Assembly (NCBI GenBank): GCA_963661545.1
Contig: CAVLCU010000038.1
Span: 1-18,482 of the forward strand
Source of the DNA: Scatomonas sp963661545
Lineage (GTDB): Bacteria > Bacillota > Clostridia > Lachnospirales > Lachnospiraceae
Length of the DNA: 18,482 nt
Reading direction: 5' to 3'
Shown piece after piece: positions 1 to 6,807 of this stretch. Both the position numbers and the translations under genes were made by a program. Under the pieces are notes generated by a model. The model was not told where the DNA came from and searched no databases. It was given only the letters and a program-made list of their open reading frames with translations. Every line of letters begins with the position of its first letter. The stretch's first letter is position 1.

Positions 1-318
1 GTTTAACCCATCCACATCTTTGAAGGAGAAAAAGATAGTGGGCCATTGGTTCATCCACTGTTTACACAAACCTGTATTCCTTGATATCTCCAGTCCGTCG
101 AACAAGTCCCTGCTGTCTCGTCGTATATCAAAAAAGGCCTCCAGCATACTCATTGCCAGGGTCTTTCCAAAACGTCGGGGACGGGTGATAAGAGTAACCT
201 GAGCAGGGCTTGCGTGCAGCAATGCTTCAATCAGACCGGTTTTATCCACATAATAATAGTGGCGTCTGCGAAGATCCTCAAAACCTGAAATCCCAACGGG
301 AATGTTCATTCTTCTCAT
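1..318 (-). CDS. AAA-ATPase-like protein, N-terminal part (runs off the left edge)
   Basis: The first 106 codons are present; the rest lies outside the window. The protein opens MRRMNIPVGISGFEDLRR, then has a YYYVDKTGLI segment (residues 21-30) and a P-loop-like RPRRFGKT at 46-53. This is the layout of the AAA-ATPase-like family (PF09820), whose members usually carry a PD-(D/E)XK nuclease-like domain at the C-terminus. They are abundant in gut Clostridia and Bacteroidetes and have no firmly established role. The ATG at 318 is preceded by AAGGAG 8 nt upstream. The frame stays open upstream to an ATG at 420, but that extension would translate straight through the terminator hairpin and has no leader from the promoter, so I prefer 318. 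It is in the same direction as the arabinose genes but has its own promoter, and no functional link to them is evident. The family call is good; the function is unknown. Confidence 0.8.
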   Translation of the reverse strand, partial: MRRMNIPVGISGFEDLRRRHYYYVDKTGLIEALLHASPAQVTLITRPRRFGKTLAMSMLEAFFDIRRDSRDLFDGLEISRNTGLCKQWMNQWPTIFFSFKDVDGLN

Positions 319-340
319 AGACTCTGCTCCTTCCTGACAT

Positions 341-379
341 AAAAAACTCCCGCCTGGCAGCTTTCTTTGCCAGCGGGAG
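341..379 (-). terminator. Rho-independent terminator hairpin in the leader of the AAA-ATPase gene
   Basis: On the minus strand CTCCCGCTGGCA pairs with TGCCAGGCGGGAG (one bulged base; 8-nt loop at 360-367) and is followed at once by six T (341-346). The hairpin ends only about 5 nt before the Shine-Dalgarno of the ATPase gene and lies downstream of the promoter at 430-458. It can therefore stop read-through from the arabinose transport operon and also attenuate the ATPase gene or end a short RNA. Confidence 0.75.
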
Positions 380-382
380 CCC

Positions 383-414
383 GGCAGGAGCTTGATGTCT
401 GCTCCATACCTGCC
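383..414 (-). other. Upstream leader hairpin before the terminator
   Basis: GGAGC (387-391) pairs with GCTCC (401-405) around a 9-nt loop, with flanking GGCA/TGCC (383-386 and 411-414) able to extend the stem across a bulge. It sits between the predicted transcription start (about 423) and the terminator hairpin. The first leader bases on the minus strand include GCGGG, which could also pair with the CCCGC of the terminator's 5' arm. That would be a possible but weak antiterminator. I do not recognise a riboswitch class. Confidence 0.35.
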
Positions 415-429
415 CGCCATCTGCCTTGT

Positions 430-458
430 ATCATAGCATGATGGTCGGGTTTTTACAA
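430..458 (-). promoter_or_regulatory. Sigma-A-type promoter for the AAA-ATPase gene or a short leader RNA
   Basis: On the minus strand TTGTAA (plus 453-458) and TATGAT (plus 430-435) are separated by exactly 17 bp. The predicted start is near 423, giving a leader of about 105 nt before the ATG at 318. It is one of the better promoter matches in the window. Confidence 0.6.
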
Positions 459-484
459 GGAAGTTTAGTTGGTTTGGATGTTTT

Positions 485-521
485 GACAGCCGCCGGCAAG
501 GAAAGCTGGCCGGTGGCTGTC
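485..521 (-). repeat. Long stem-loop just after the UroD-family gene
   Basis: A 13-bp stem (485-497 with 509-521; G-U in plus-strand RNA, A-C mismatch in minus-strand RNA at 492/514) surrounds an 11-nt loop. It begins 14 bases after the stop codon of the upstream gene. No T-run follows on either strand, so it is not a canonical intrinsic terminator. A 3'-end stabilising or processing role is possible. Confidence 0.45.
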
Positions 522-534
522 TGGTGAGTACGCG

Positions 535-1797
535 TCATATTCCCCGAAAATCATTGACGGCCTGATACATGGCCTTCAGATTTTCCACAGGTACATTGGA
601 CACGATGTTATGGATAGTGGCAAATACAAAGCCGCCGCCGGGTGAGAAGATTTTCAGGCGTTCCATGACCTGATCGTATACCTCCTGGGGACTTCCTGAC
701 GGAAGGGTATGCTGGGTATCTACACCCCCTCCCCAGAAGGTCAGACGACTGCCGTATTTCTCTTTCAATTCCTTGCCATCCATTCCGGCGGCGGATAGCT
801 GGACGGGATTCACCACATCCATGCCCATATCAATAAAATCCTCCATAAACTCTGCTACCGCACCGCAGGTGTGATACCAGGTCTTCCAGCTGGTATGCTC
901 ATGCACCCAATCATTGACTCGTTTATAATAGGGCTTATAGAGCGTGCGGAAGGTGTTCAGGGAGTGCATGGGGGCATTCTGAGTGCCAAAATCCGTGCCG
1001 GACAGCCAGATGGCTTGAATCTTGTCGCCAACAGCCTGACGATAAAGTTCCAGATTCTTCAGGGTAGCCTCCGTCGCTATTTCAAATACCTCCTGGACGT
1101 ATTCCGGATACATCAGGTGAGCCATCAGCCAGTCCTGCACGCTGCGGATTCCCTGGGGGCTTTTCAAAAACGGCCCCGGAACCTCTGCAGCGTCTCCGAT
1201 GCTCATTCCCCCCAGGACGCCGAATACGGCATAATCGGAATTGTCATAAATTCTTCGAATATTCTCCTCCCAATACTTGCAGTCTTCCTCCGTCTTGACC
1301 GGATAAGAATCCTTGTAGTCCTCAAAGGGAGTCAGATTATCCTCATCGTATTGAGAGCGTTCGATATTATCGAAAAAGGACCCCCCCTTAGGCATCAGAA
1401 GGCTGGGGGCAGCGCTGCGATCCCCGCAGGGATATACCAGGGTATATCCTCTCTCATCGATATCATATTCAAAATCTGCAGACATCATGGTGGGGGTACC
1501 ATCCGGCATATTCCAGGGCTTGGTCAGGCAATCGTTTCGCATGCCAAAGAGATTGGTACGATTCCAAAGGGGCACTACGTCACCGTGTACCTTCTCCAGC
1601 AGATCCAATTCCACCTCTCCCAGCAGCTGCAGGGGTTCCACAATCCGAATGGGATGTTCCTCCAGTCCATAGGCCTTGCGAAGCTGATACAGGGTACTGG
1701 CATTGATACCCGTCTGTCCGCAGCCGCCCAAATCCAGGGGAACATAATCCGGTTCCTGATGATTCAGGGTTGCAATTACTCTTTCTCTTGATGTCAT
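535..1797 (-). CDS. Uroporphyrinogen decarboxylase (UroD/MtaA)-family protein
   Basis: The protein has 420 residues from the ATG at 1797. I chose this start because GGAGGA lies 7 nt upstream (plus 1805-1810); an in-frame ATG 8 codons earlier has no such site. It opens MTSRERVIATLNHQEPDYVP, the usual N-terminus of UroD-superfamily proteins of the methyltransferase-like branch. Near the C-terminus it has a WYHTCGAV segment with a His and Cys reminiscent of the zinc site of MtaA-type corrinoid methyltransferases, then FWGGGVDTQHTLP and PGGGFVFATIHNI. Heme-pathway UroD is shorter (about 350 residues) and starts differently, so heme synthesis is unlikely. No corrinoid protein or partner methyltransferase is encoded nearby. 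It is probably the last gene of the arabinose transport operon, 165 nt after the permease. Family is secure; substrate and role are unknown. Confidence 0.8.
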   Translation of the reverse strand: MTSRERVIATLNHQEPDYVPLDLGGCGQTGINASTLYQLRKAYGLEEHPIRIVEPLQLLGEVELDLLEKVHGDVVPLWNRTNLFGMRNDCLTKPWNMPDGTPTMMSADFEYDIDERGYTLVYPCGDRSAAPSLLMPKGGSFFDNIERSQYDEDNLTPFEDYKDSYPVKTEEDCKYWEENIRRIYDNSDYAVFGVLGGMSIGDAAEVPGPFLKSPQGIRSVQDWLMAHLMYPEYVQEVFEIATEATLKNLELYRQAVGDKIQAIWLSGTDFGTQNAPMHSLNTFRTLYKPYYKRVNDWVHEHTSWKTWYHTCGAVAEFMEDFIDMGMDVVNPVQLSAAGMDGKELKEKYGSRLTFWGGGVDTQHTLPSGSPQEVYDQVMERLKIFSPGGGFVFATIHNIVSNVPVENLKAMYQAVNDFRGI

Positions 1798-1821
1798 TTT
1801 TCTTTCCTCCGTTCTCAGCAT

Positions 1822-1962
1822 TATTTATCGTGTAAATTCAGGCTTTTGACACTGTAACCAAACGTCCATGGCGGCTGACGCCGCCTCCACCACAAATGAA
1901 AGCCAGCTGCTTTGCGCTGCGCGCTCCCGCAGTAGCCGCCGTCCGGGGCTTTCAAAGTAATG
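1822..1962 (-). other. Structured intergenic stretch between permease and UroD-family gene
   Basis: This stretch holds two potential RNA structures. GAAAGCC (1898-1904) pairs with GGCTTTC (1947-1953), enclosing CTGC/GCAG (1907-1910 and 1929-1932) and a small GCGC hairpin (1914-1924). Closer to the UroD gene is a perfect 6-bp stem with 4-nt loop, GGCGGC-TGAC-GCCGCC (1870-1885). Neither is followed by a T-run on the minus strand, so they look like read-through or stabilising structures rather than terminators. A weak promoter-like GTGTCA, with ATAAAT 18 bp downstream, lies just before the UroD gene, but I would not rely on it. Confidence 0.4.
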
Positions 1963-2934
1963 TTATGCTTTCATCTTACTGGTCATATTCTGCATGACGA
2001 TGGCGAAGATCAATAACAAACCGGTAGCGATATCACGCCAAGCCTGACTGACACCTACCATGGTTAGTCCGTTGGAGAGAATTCCGGTAATCAGGACACC
2101 CACCAGGGTACCCATTATCTTTCCTTTTCCCCCCGCCAAAATGGTGCCGCCCAGAACCGTTCCGGCTATGGATTCCATGCTATAGGTACTCCCGACCGTC
2201 AGCTGGGCGGCATTCATCCTGGAAGACAGGATAATACCGGCAAAACCGGACAGGACAGCACTCATGATATAGGCAATGATTTTCACCCGGTGAATATTGA
2301 TTCCCGCAATCTTAGCTGCCTCCGCATTACCTCCGACACAATAGATATGGCGGCCAAGAACTGTATTTTTCAGAATCCAGGCGAATACCAGATAGAGAAC
2401 AAGCAGGAGGACCATGGGAAGGGGAATCTTCAAAGTGGTCAGGGTTGTCTTGCCCAGCAAGCCAAAGGATTTGTCGGAGACCAAAATGGCTGTTCCGTTG
2501 GATACCAGCAAAACCATTCCTCCCAGCATAAAGTTGGTCGCCATGGTGGTGATAAAGGCATTAATTTTCAGCTTAGTAATCAATAGTCCGTTAACCAGAC
2601 CGATCAATGCTGCCACCAAAAGAGCCAGCAGGAAGGCCGGGATATAGGACAGACCCATATTCTGGAAGAAGAAGCCCAGCATAATTCCGGTAAAGGCTGC
2701 CGCATTTCCCACAGACAGATCAAAATCGGAGGTAAGGATACAGATAGTCTGTCCAATCGCCACAATACCAAGGACAGAAATATTCAGGCCTATGGCGAAA
2801 ATGTTTTTAATGGTCAAAAAATAGGGAGATATCACGGAAAATGCGATCAATTCCACAACCAGCAGCACAATCAGAATGTACCTGTTTAAGGAATCCCCAT
2901 TTATTTTCTTCGTTTTGCCCATAGTAGTCTTCAC
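1963..2934 (-). CDS. araH: Pentose ABC transporter permease, AraH/RbsC family
   Basis: This is the membrane subunit of a CUT2-type sugar importer, 323 residues, the usual size for RbsC/AraH. It is very hydrophobic, with the first helix at about 19-40 and several more to near the C-terminus. The family motif GLVNGLLITKLKINAF lies at about residues 112-127, and a LGGTILAGGKGKIMGTLVG-like segment near 261-279. Translation starts at GTG (2934), which overlaps the TGA of the ATPase gene in a GTGA junction. AAGGAGG precedes the GTG by a normal distance, whereas the ATG four codons later is too far away. The overlap implies coupled translation with the ATPase. The arabinose assignment comes from the neighbouring AraF-like protein and araA/araD; ribose or another pentose cannot be excluded from the permease alone. 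Confidence 0.85.
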   Translation of the reverse strand: MKTTMGKTKKINGDSLNRYILIVLLVVELIAFSVISPYFLTIKNIFAIGLNISVLGIVAIGQTICILTSDFDLSVGNAAAFTGIMLGFFFQNMGLSYIPAFLLALLVAALIGLVNGLLITKLKINAFITTMATNFMLGGMVLLVSNGTAILVSDKSFGLLGKTTLTTLKIPLPMVLLLVLYLVFAWILKNTVLGRHIYCVGGNAEAAKIAGINIHRVKIIAYIMSAVLSGFAGIILSSRMNAAQLTVGSTYSMESIAGTVLGGTILAGGKGKIMGTLVGVLITGILSNGLTMVGVSQAWRDIATGLLLIFAIVMQNMTSKMKA

Positions 2935-4451
2935 GCTTCTGCTCCTCCTTCGTCTTTGATGATGGCATAATGGAGAACCATTTCCTCCGTCAGACCCTTG
3001 ACCTCAGTAAATTCTTTGTTAATTTCTCCATCTCGATAGACCAAAATCCGATCAGACAGAGCCAAAAGTTCCGGCAATTCCGACGAAATCATCAAAATAG
3101 ATTTGCCCTCCGCTGCCAGCTCTTCCATCAGCCGATAGATTTCTGCCTTGGCTCCCACGTCGATTCCCCGCGTAGGTTCATCGAAGATCAGGATATCTGA
3201 ATTGGCTCCCAGCCATTTTGCGATTACAATCTTTTGTTGATTGCCCCCGGATAAGGAGGCGGCCGGCTCCTTTTGGGATGCCATTTTGATGCGGAGTCTC
3301 TCAGACAATTCCTGAGCTTTTTTCAGTTCCTTCTTGTGGTAGATTCGGTGAAGCCTGGAGGATAGCTTTTCCAGATAGGGCATGGTGATGTTCCATTCCA
3401 CACTGCTGATGGTGGATAAGCCTTCTCCCCTTCGATCCTCCGTTACGAACCCGATCCCCTTTCCCACTGCCTGACTGGGATTCTTGATATTGGCCGGTTT
3501 TCCATGAATGCAGATCCTTCCGCTGTCCTTTTTCTCCAGCCCAAACAAGAGTCTGGCTGTCTCCGTTCTGCCCGCACCGACAATTCCGAAAAGCCCCAGG
3601 ATCTCTCCCTTGTGAAGAGAAAAGGATACATCTTTCACCTTTTTTCCCCATCTTAGATGTTCCGCTTCCAACACCTTCACGGATAAGTCAGCGTAGCTTT
3701 TCTTTTTTTGAAAGCCGCTCATATCTCTGCCTACCATCATGGAAACCAGGCCATCAGCAGTGACCTCCTTTGTTTGCCTGGTTCCCACGTATTTTCCATC
3801 CTTAAAGACCGTAATTCGGTCAGAGATCTTAAAGATTTCCGCCAGACGGTGGCTGACATAGATGATGGATATTCCCTGCTCCTTCAATTCCCGAATCAGG
3901 TGAAAAAGCCGTTCTGTCTCCTCATCGGAGAGAGAACTGGTGGGTTCATCAAAGGCAATCACCTTCAGATCGGTAGAGATAGCCTTCATAATTTCTATCA
4001 GCTGTTGGTATCCCAGACTGAGCTCCCCCACCCGGGTATCCGGGGTGAAATAATTCTCGCATCCAATCCTTTGCTGCAATTCCCTGGTTTTTTCCCGCAT
4101 GGCATTCCAGTCCACTTTCCATTTTTTTCCCGGATAATGGGTCATCATAATATTCTCTGCCACGGTCAAATCCTGAGCCAAATGAATTTCCTGGGGAATC
4201 AGAGAGATCCCATGCATTCTGCACTCCTGGACGCTGCGATAATTCACTTCCTCCCCTTCATAGTATATCTTCCCGCTGTCCTTTCCGTATAATCCGGTTA
4301 ATATTTTGATGAGGGTCGATTTGCCAGCCCCATTTTCTCCACATAAAGCATGTACCTCCCCCCGGTTCAGATCGAAAGAAACATGATCCAGAGCCACCAC
4401 CCCCGGAAAGGTCTTCCGGATATCACTGCATTGTATGATCTTATCTTCCAA
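2931..4451 (-). CDS. araG: Sugar ABC transporter ATPase with two ABC domains, AraG/RbsA/MglA family
   Basis: The 506-residue protein energises the importer. Domain 1 has Walker A GENGAGKST (38-46), signature LSLGYQQ (144-150), Walker B ending FDEPT (167-171) and the switch histidine in VSHRL (199-203). Domain 2 has the degenerate P-loop GIVGAGRTE (289-297), with Arg where Lys is expected, signature LSGGNQQ (400-406) and FDEPTRGID (423-431). The Lys-to-Arg change in the second P-loop is usual for this family and is not a defect. The start is TTG at 4451, with AAGGAGG about 7 nt upstream; no ATG fits. It lies 59 nt after the binding-protein gene and overlaps the permease gene by 4 nt. Arabinose specificity is inferred from context. 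Confidence 0.88.
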   Translation of the reverse strand: MEDKIIQCSDIRKTFPGVVALDHVSFDLNRGEVHALCGENGAGKSTLIKILTGLYGKDSGKIYYEGEEVNYRSVQECRMHGISLIPQEIHLAQDLTVAENIMMTHYPGKKWKVDWNAMREKTRELQQRIGCENYFTPDTRVGELSLGYQQLIEIMKAISTDLKVIAFDEPTSSLSDEETERLFHLIRELKEQGISIIYVSHRLAEIFKISDRITVFKDGKYVGTRQTKEVTADGLVSMMVGRDMSGFQKKKSYADLSVKVLEAEHLRWGKKVKDVSFSLHKGEILGLFGIVGAGRTETARLLFGLEKKDSGRICIHGKPANIKNPSQAVGKGIGFVTEDRRGEGLSTISSVEWNITMPYLEKLSSRLHRIYHKKELKKAQELSERLRIKMASQKEPAASLSGGNQQKIVIAKWLGANSDILIFDEPTRGIDVGAKAEIYRLMEELAAEGKSILMISSELPELLALSDRILVYRDGEINKEFTEVKGLTEEMVLHYAIIKDEGGAEA

Positions 4452-4471
4452 GATTCCGCCTCCTTCCGGTC

Positions 4472-4500
4472 AAAAGGGACTGCGCCGAATCCGCAGCCCC
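4472..4500 (-). terminator. Weak hairpin between binding-protein and ATPase genes
   Basis: GGGGCTGC (minus strand, plus 4493-4500) pairs with GCAGTCCC (plus 4476-4483) with one G-U, and is followed by only four T (4472-4475). It may partly end transcription or protect the 3' end of the binding-protein mRNA. Either would give more binding protein than ATPase, a common arrangement in sugar ABC operons. Confidence 0.45.
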
Positions 4501-4510
4501 TCAGTTCTCT

Positions 4511-5614
4511 TTACTGATCCGTCATTAATTTCCCGTTCGGGAAGTAGTCCAGGTAGTTCTCTGCATTAGCTATGGATCCGGATACGAAGGTGTTTTCCGG
4601 CATTTCGGTTCCATTGACGATGTAGTCATATGCAATTTTCACTGCGTTATAGCCTTCCACATCCGGCTGAAGGACAATGGCAATATAGCTTTGATTGCCT
4701 GCCTTGAACTGCTCCAGAGACATCTCATAGCCCCCCAGGCCACAGCCCAATACCTTATCCATGTCGAATCCCTGTTCCTCCAGCACGGTCATGGGTGCCA
4801 ATGCACAATCGTCATTGGCTCCGGTGATGATCCAATGGGTTACCTCGGGATGTCCCACGATGACAGGAGTGGAAACTGTCAGATTTCCCTCATAGGCTGC
4901 CGTCGGATCTCCTGCCTCCACGCGAATAAAGTCATCCTCTGTCAGCGGGGTATTCTCCATCAAGGCCTTCTTATAGCCATCCAGCCTGGGGCCAAATACG
5001 GTATTGGTAGGAATGTCGATCTGGAGAACCTTCACAACATTGCCTTCCTCAAAAAAGCCTCTCTCGTTGGCCATCTTGGCCAACTCCTCTCCTCCCAGCA
5101 TACCTACCTCTTCTGTGGGCATGCCTACATGAGGCACCTGGTTGCCCTCTACATCCACAATATTATCGTCGATGGTAACCAGGGGAATGCCTGCTTCTTC
5201 ACACATAGAGGCGACATTGGGTCCCATGCTCTGATTGGTAATACACATCAAAAGGGCATCCGCCTCCATAGTAAATGCACTGTCGATATCTGACAGACAT
5301 TTTTCATCATTGCCATCGCTGTCAATGCCTACATAGTCGATTCCCAGCTCCTCACAGGCTTTTTTAATTCCCATCTCCTCCTGGACAAACCAGGGATGGG
5401 TCAGCTGCTTGGATATGTATACAAACTTCAACTTGTCCCCTGTCTTAGTCTCCGAGGAAGAAGCCGATGCCGCAGCTGAGCTTCCGCTGGTGGCCTCTGC
5501 AGATCCCCCAGAGGTATCTGTGCTGTTCGAAGAAGAATTGCTTCCCCCGCAGCCTGCCAGCATGGCTGTGGTCAAGGTGACCGCCATAAGACTTCCCAAT
5601 ACTCTTTTTTTCAT
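4511..5614 (-). CDS. araF: L-arabinose-binding lipoprotein, AraF-like (transporter subunit)
   Basis: This is the extracellular receptor of the ABC importer, 367 residues. The ATG at 5614 follows GGAGGA at 7 nt; a GTG six codons upstream is rejected because the Shine-Dalgarno lies inside that extension. A signal peptide ends in the lipobox L19-A20-G21-C22, followed by a Ser/Gly/Thr-rich linker (about 23-53). The periplasmic-binding fold begins LKFVYISKQLTHPWF. Segments comparable with E. coli AraF are the Lys and Trp of that stretch, the Asp pair in VTIDDN, Arg in FGPRLDGY, and HPEVTHWIITGANDDC, which resembles the AraF stretch HPEVKHWLIVGMND (comparison from memory). It heads the transport operon behind its own promoter and a 21-bp direct repeat. 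A close paralogue is encoded at 5800-6807. Arabinose is the likely ligand. Confidence 0.85.
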   Translation of the reverse strand: MKKRVLGSLMAVTLTTAMLAGCGGSNSSSNSTDTSGGSAEATSGSSAAASASSSETKTGDKLKFVYISKQLTHPWFVQEEMGIKKACEELGIDYVGIDSDGNDEKCLSDIDSAFTMEADALLMCITNQSMGPNVASMCEEAGIPLVTIDDNIVDVEGNQVPHVGMPTEEVGMLGGEELAKMANERGFFEEGNVVKVLQIDIPTNTVFGPRLDGYKKALMENTPLTEDDFIRVEAGDPTAAYEGNLTVSTPVIVGHPEVTHWIITGANDDCALAPMTVLEEQGFDMDKVLGCGLGGYEMSLEQFKAGNQSYIAIVLQPDVEGYNAVKIAYDYIVNGTEMPENTFVSGSIANAENYLDYFPNGKLMTDQ

Positions 5615-5658
5615 TCTTTTTCCTCCTGTCACATTTTCTGTGTTTTCTTGTTGTATTT

Positions 5659-5687
5659 ATTAAAACACGACCGTCTGCTTTTGGGAA
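5659..5687 (-). promoter_or_regulatory. Promoter of the arabinose transport operon
   Basis: On the minus strand TTCCCA (plus 5682-5687) and TTTAAT (plus 5659-5664) are 17 bp apart, placing the start near 5652 and a leader of about 38 nt before the ATG at 5614. The -35 is poor (4 of 6), as expected for a promoter that depends on an activator. Confidence 0.5.
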
Positions 5688-5723
5688 TGTGGCCATATTG
5701 GCACTTGGTGGGGAGATTTTGGC
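5686..5723 (-). promoter_or_regulatory. 21-bp-spaced direct repeat overlapping the -35 box (candidate activator site)
   Basis: Read on the minus strand, GCCAAAATCTCCCCACC (plus 5723-5707) and GCCAATATGGCCACATT (plus 5702-5686) agree at 12 of 17 positions and start exactly 21 bp apart. The downstream copy overlaps the weak -35 by 2 bp. Two 17-bp direct half-sites at 21-bp spacing that reach into the -35 is the geometry of AraC-family activation at E. coli araI. The AraC-type response regulator of the adjacent operon is the natural candidate to bind. The binding is inferred, not shown. Confidence 0.45.
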
Positions 5724-5724
5724 C

Positions 5725-5765
5725 AAAAAAATAGCACAGAAGCGGTTGCTTCTGCACTGTTTTTT
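5725..5765. terminator. Bidirectional intrinsic terminator after the sensor operon
   Basis: AGCACAGAAGC (5733-5743) pairs with GCTTCTGCACT (5748-5758) over 11 bp (two G-U or A-C positions, depending on strand) with a 4-nt loop. It is flanked by seven A on the left (5725-5731) and six T on the right (5760-5765), so either strand yields a hairpin plus U-run. In the minus direction it ends the catabolic/sensor transcript about 45 bases after the last stop codon and separates it from the transport operon. Confidence 0.8.
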
Positions 5766-5799
5766 GGACAAATATCCCTGCTTCGGTGCATGCATGCCC

Positions 5800-6807
5800 T
5801 CAGCCCGGCTGCTTGTCGGGGCTTTCAAAGTATATGAGATAATTATCGCAGGTGGCTATGGTGCCGCCTAGGATGATGGAGGGTTTTATCTCTGTTCCGT
5901 ATGTCAGATATTCGTACATCATTTCTGCGGCTTGGGCGCCTTCGACGTCTGGCTGTGCCATGACGGTGATATAATTGGTATTGCCTGCCTGGAATTCGTC
6001 TATACTCAGGTCATAGCCGCCCAGGCCGCAGGCCAGGATCTGTTCCTGGGGAATTCCAAACTTTTGCAAAACATGCATGGGAGCCAGGGCACAATCATCA
6101 TTGGCTCCGCAGATCATCCACCAGCTGTCTTTGTCCGGCGGATGATCCTGAAAATACGCTTCCGCTGTCTCATAGTTTTCCTGGTACATTCCTGTCCTGC
6201 TTTCCAGGACAAGAACATCTTCCTTCTGCAGATTTAGGCTGGCAAAAAGTGCTTCCTCATAGCCTTCCATCCGTTCCTGAAAGGTGGTAAGTTCCGGTAC
6301 CAGGATCTCTAAAATCTGCACTTTTTCCACCGGGAATTCCTTTTCCTGAGCCATCCTGGCCAGTGCGGAACCTCCCAGGGAGCCCAATTCCCTCAAGGCC
6401 ATGCTGACCAGGGGAAATTCCTTCCCCTGGGCATCCTTGATGGAATCATCGATGGCGATCACCGGCAGATCAGCCTTCTCGCAGAGATTGCCGATCTTCT
6501 GCCCCAGATATTGGTTGGTGACGCACAGCATCAGGCCATCATAATTTTCCTTGATGACCTGCTTTACAAGCTCTATGCATTGATCATTGTCATAGCTGGC
6601 ATCGAAGCTCTTGTAGACAATTCCCAGCTCCTTGCATTTTTCTTCAATCCCCCCGGAGACCTGCTGGAACCAATAATGGTTCAGATCCTTACAGATGTAG
6701 GCGAATTTTAAGGGCTTTTCCCCGGCCTCCTCTGACTTGCTGCAGGATAGATGCAGCAACAGGAAGGGGAAAAGCAGGCATAAAACTATCATTTTTCTTT
6801 TTTTCAT
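5800..6807 (-). CDS. AraF-like sugar-binding protein in the sensor operon (AraP-like candidate)
   Basis: The protein has 335 residues from the ATG at 6807, which overlaps the previous stop as ATGA and follows GGAGG at 7 nt. It is a clear paralogue of the transporter binding protein: LKFAYICKDLNHYWF, CVTNQYLG, IAIDDSI, ERMEGY, WMICGANDDCALAPM and ACGLGGYDLS align with matching segments there, so the sugar pocket looks conserved. The signal peptide ends H19-L20-S21-C22. Cys is placed as in a lipoprotein, but His at -3 is atypical for a lipobox. It is the last gene of the kinase/regulator operon and is cut off from the transporter by a terminator. This favours a sensing role, like AraP in the Geobacillus AraPST system (precedent recalled, not checked). 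A second transporter subunit is the alternative. Confidence 0.75.
   Translation of the reverse strand: MKKRKMIVLCLLFPFLLLHLSCSKSEEAGEKPLKFAYICKDLNHYWFQQVSGGIEEKCKELGIVYKSFDASYDNDQCIELVKQVIKENYDGLMLCVTNQYLGQKIGNLCEKADLPVIAIDDSIKDAQGKEFPLVSMALRELGSLGGSALARMAQEKEFPVEKVQILEILVPELTTFQERMEGYEEALFASLNLQKEDVLVLESRTGMYQENYETAEAYFQDHPPDKDSWWMICGANDDCALAPMHVLQKFGIPQEQILACGLGGYDLSIDEFQAGNTNYITVMAQPDVEGAQAAEMMYEYLTYGTEIKPSIILGGTIATCDNYLIYFESPDKQPG

Noticed and set aside
289..297. Residues 289-297 of the AraG-like ATPase: defective second P-loop
   Set aside because: Arg in place of Lys in the second Walker A is usual for the RbsA/AraG family and is not a sign of decay. Numbers here are residues, not window bases.
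319..420. Alternative start of the AAA-ATPase gene at the in-frame ATG at 420
   Set aside because: The extension would translate the promoter-proximal leader and terminator hairpin, whereas the ATG at 318 has a well-spaced AAGGAG and matches the usual N-terminus.
485..521. Intrinsic terminator directly after the UroD-family gene
   Set aside because: The stem is good but neither strand has a following T-run; the likelier terminator is the hairpin at 341-379.
871..1791. A 306-codon open frame on the plus strand opposite the UroD-family gene
   Set aside because: No family resemblance and no suitable start signal; the minus-strand protein is clearly the real one.
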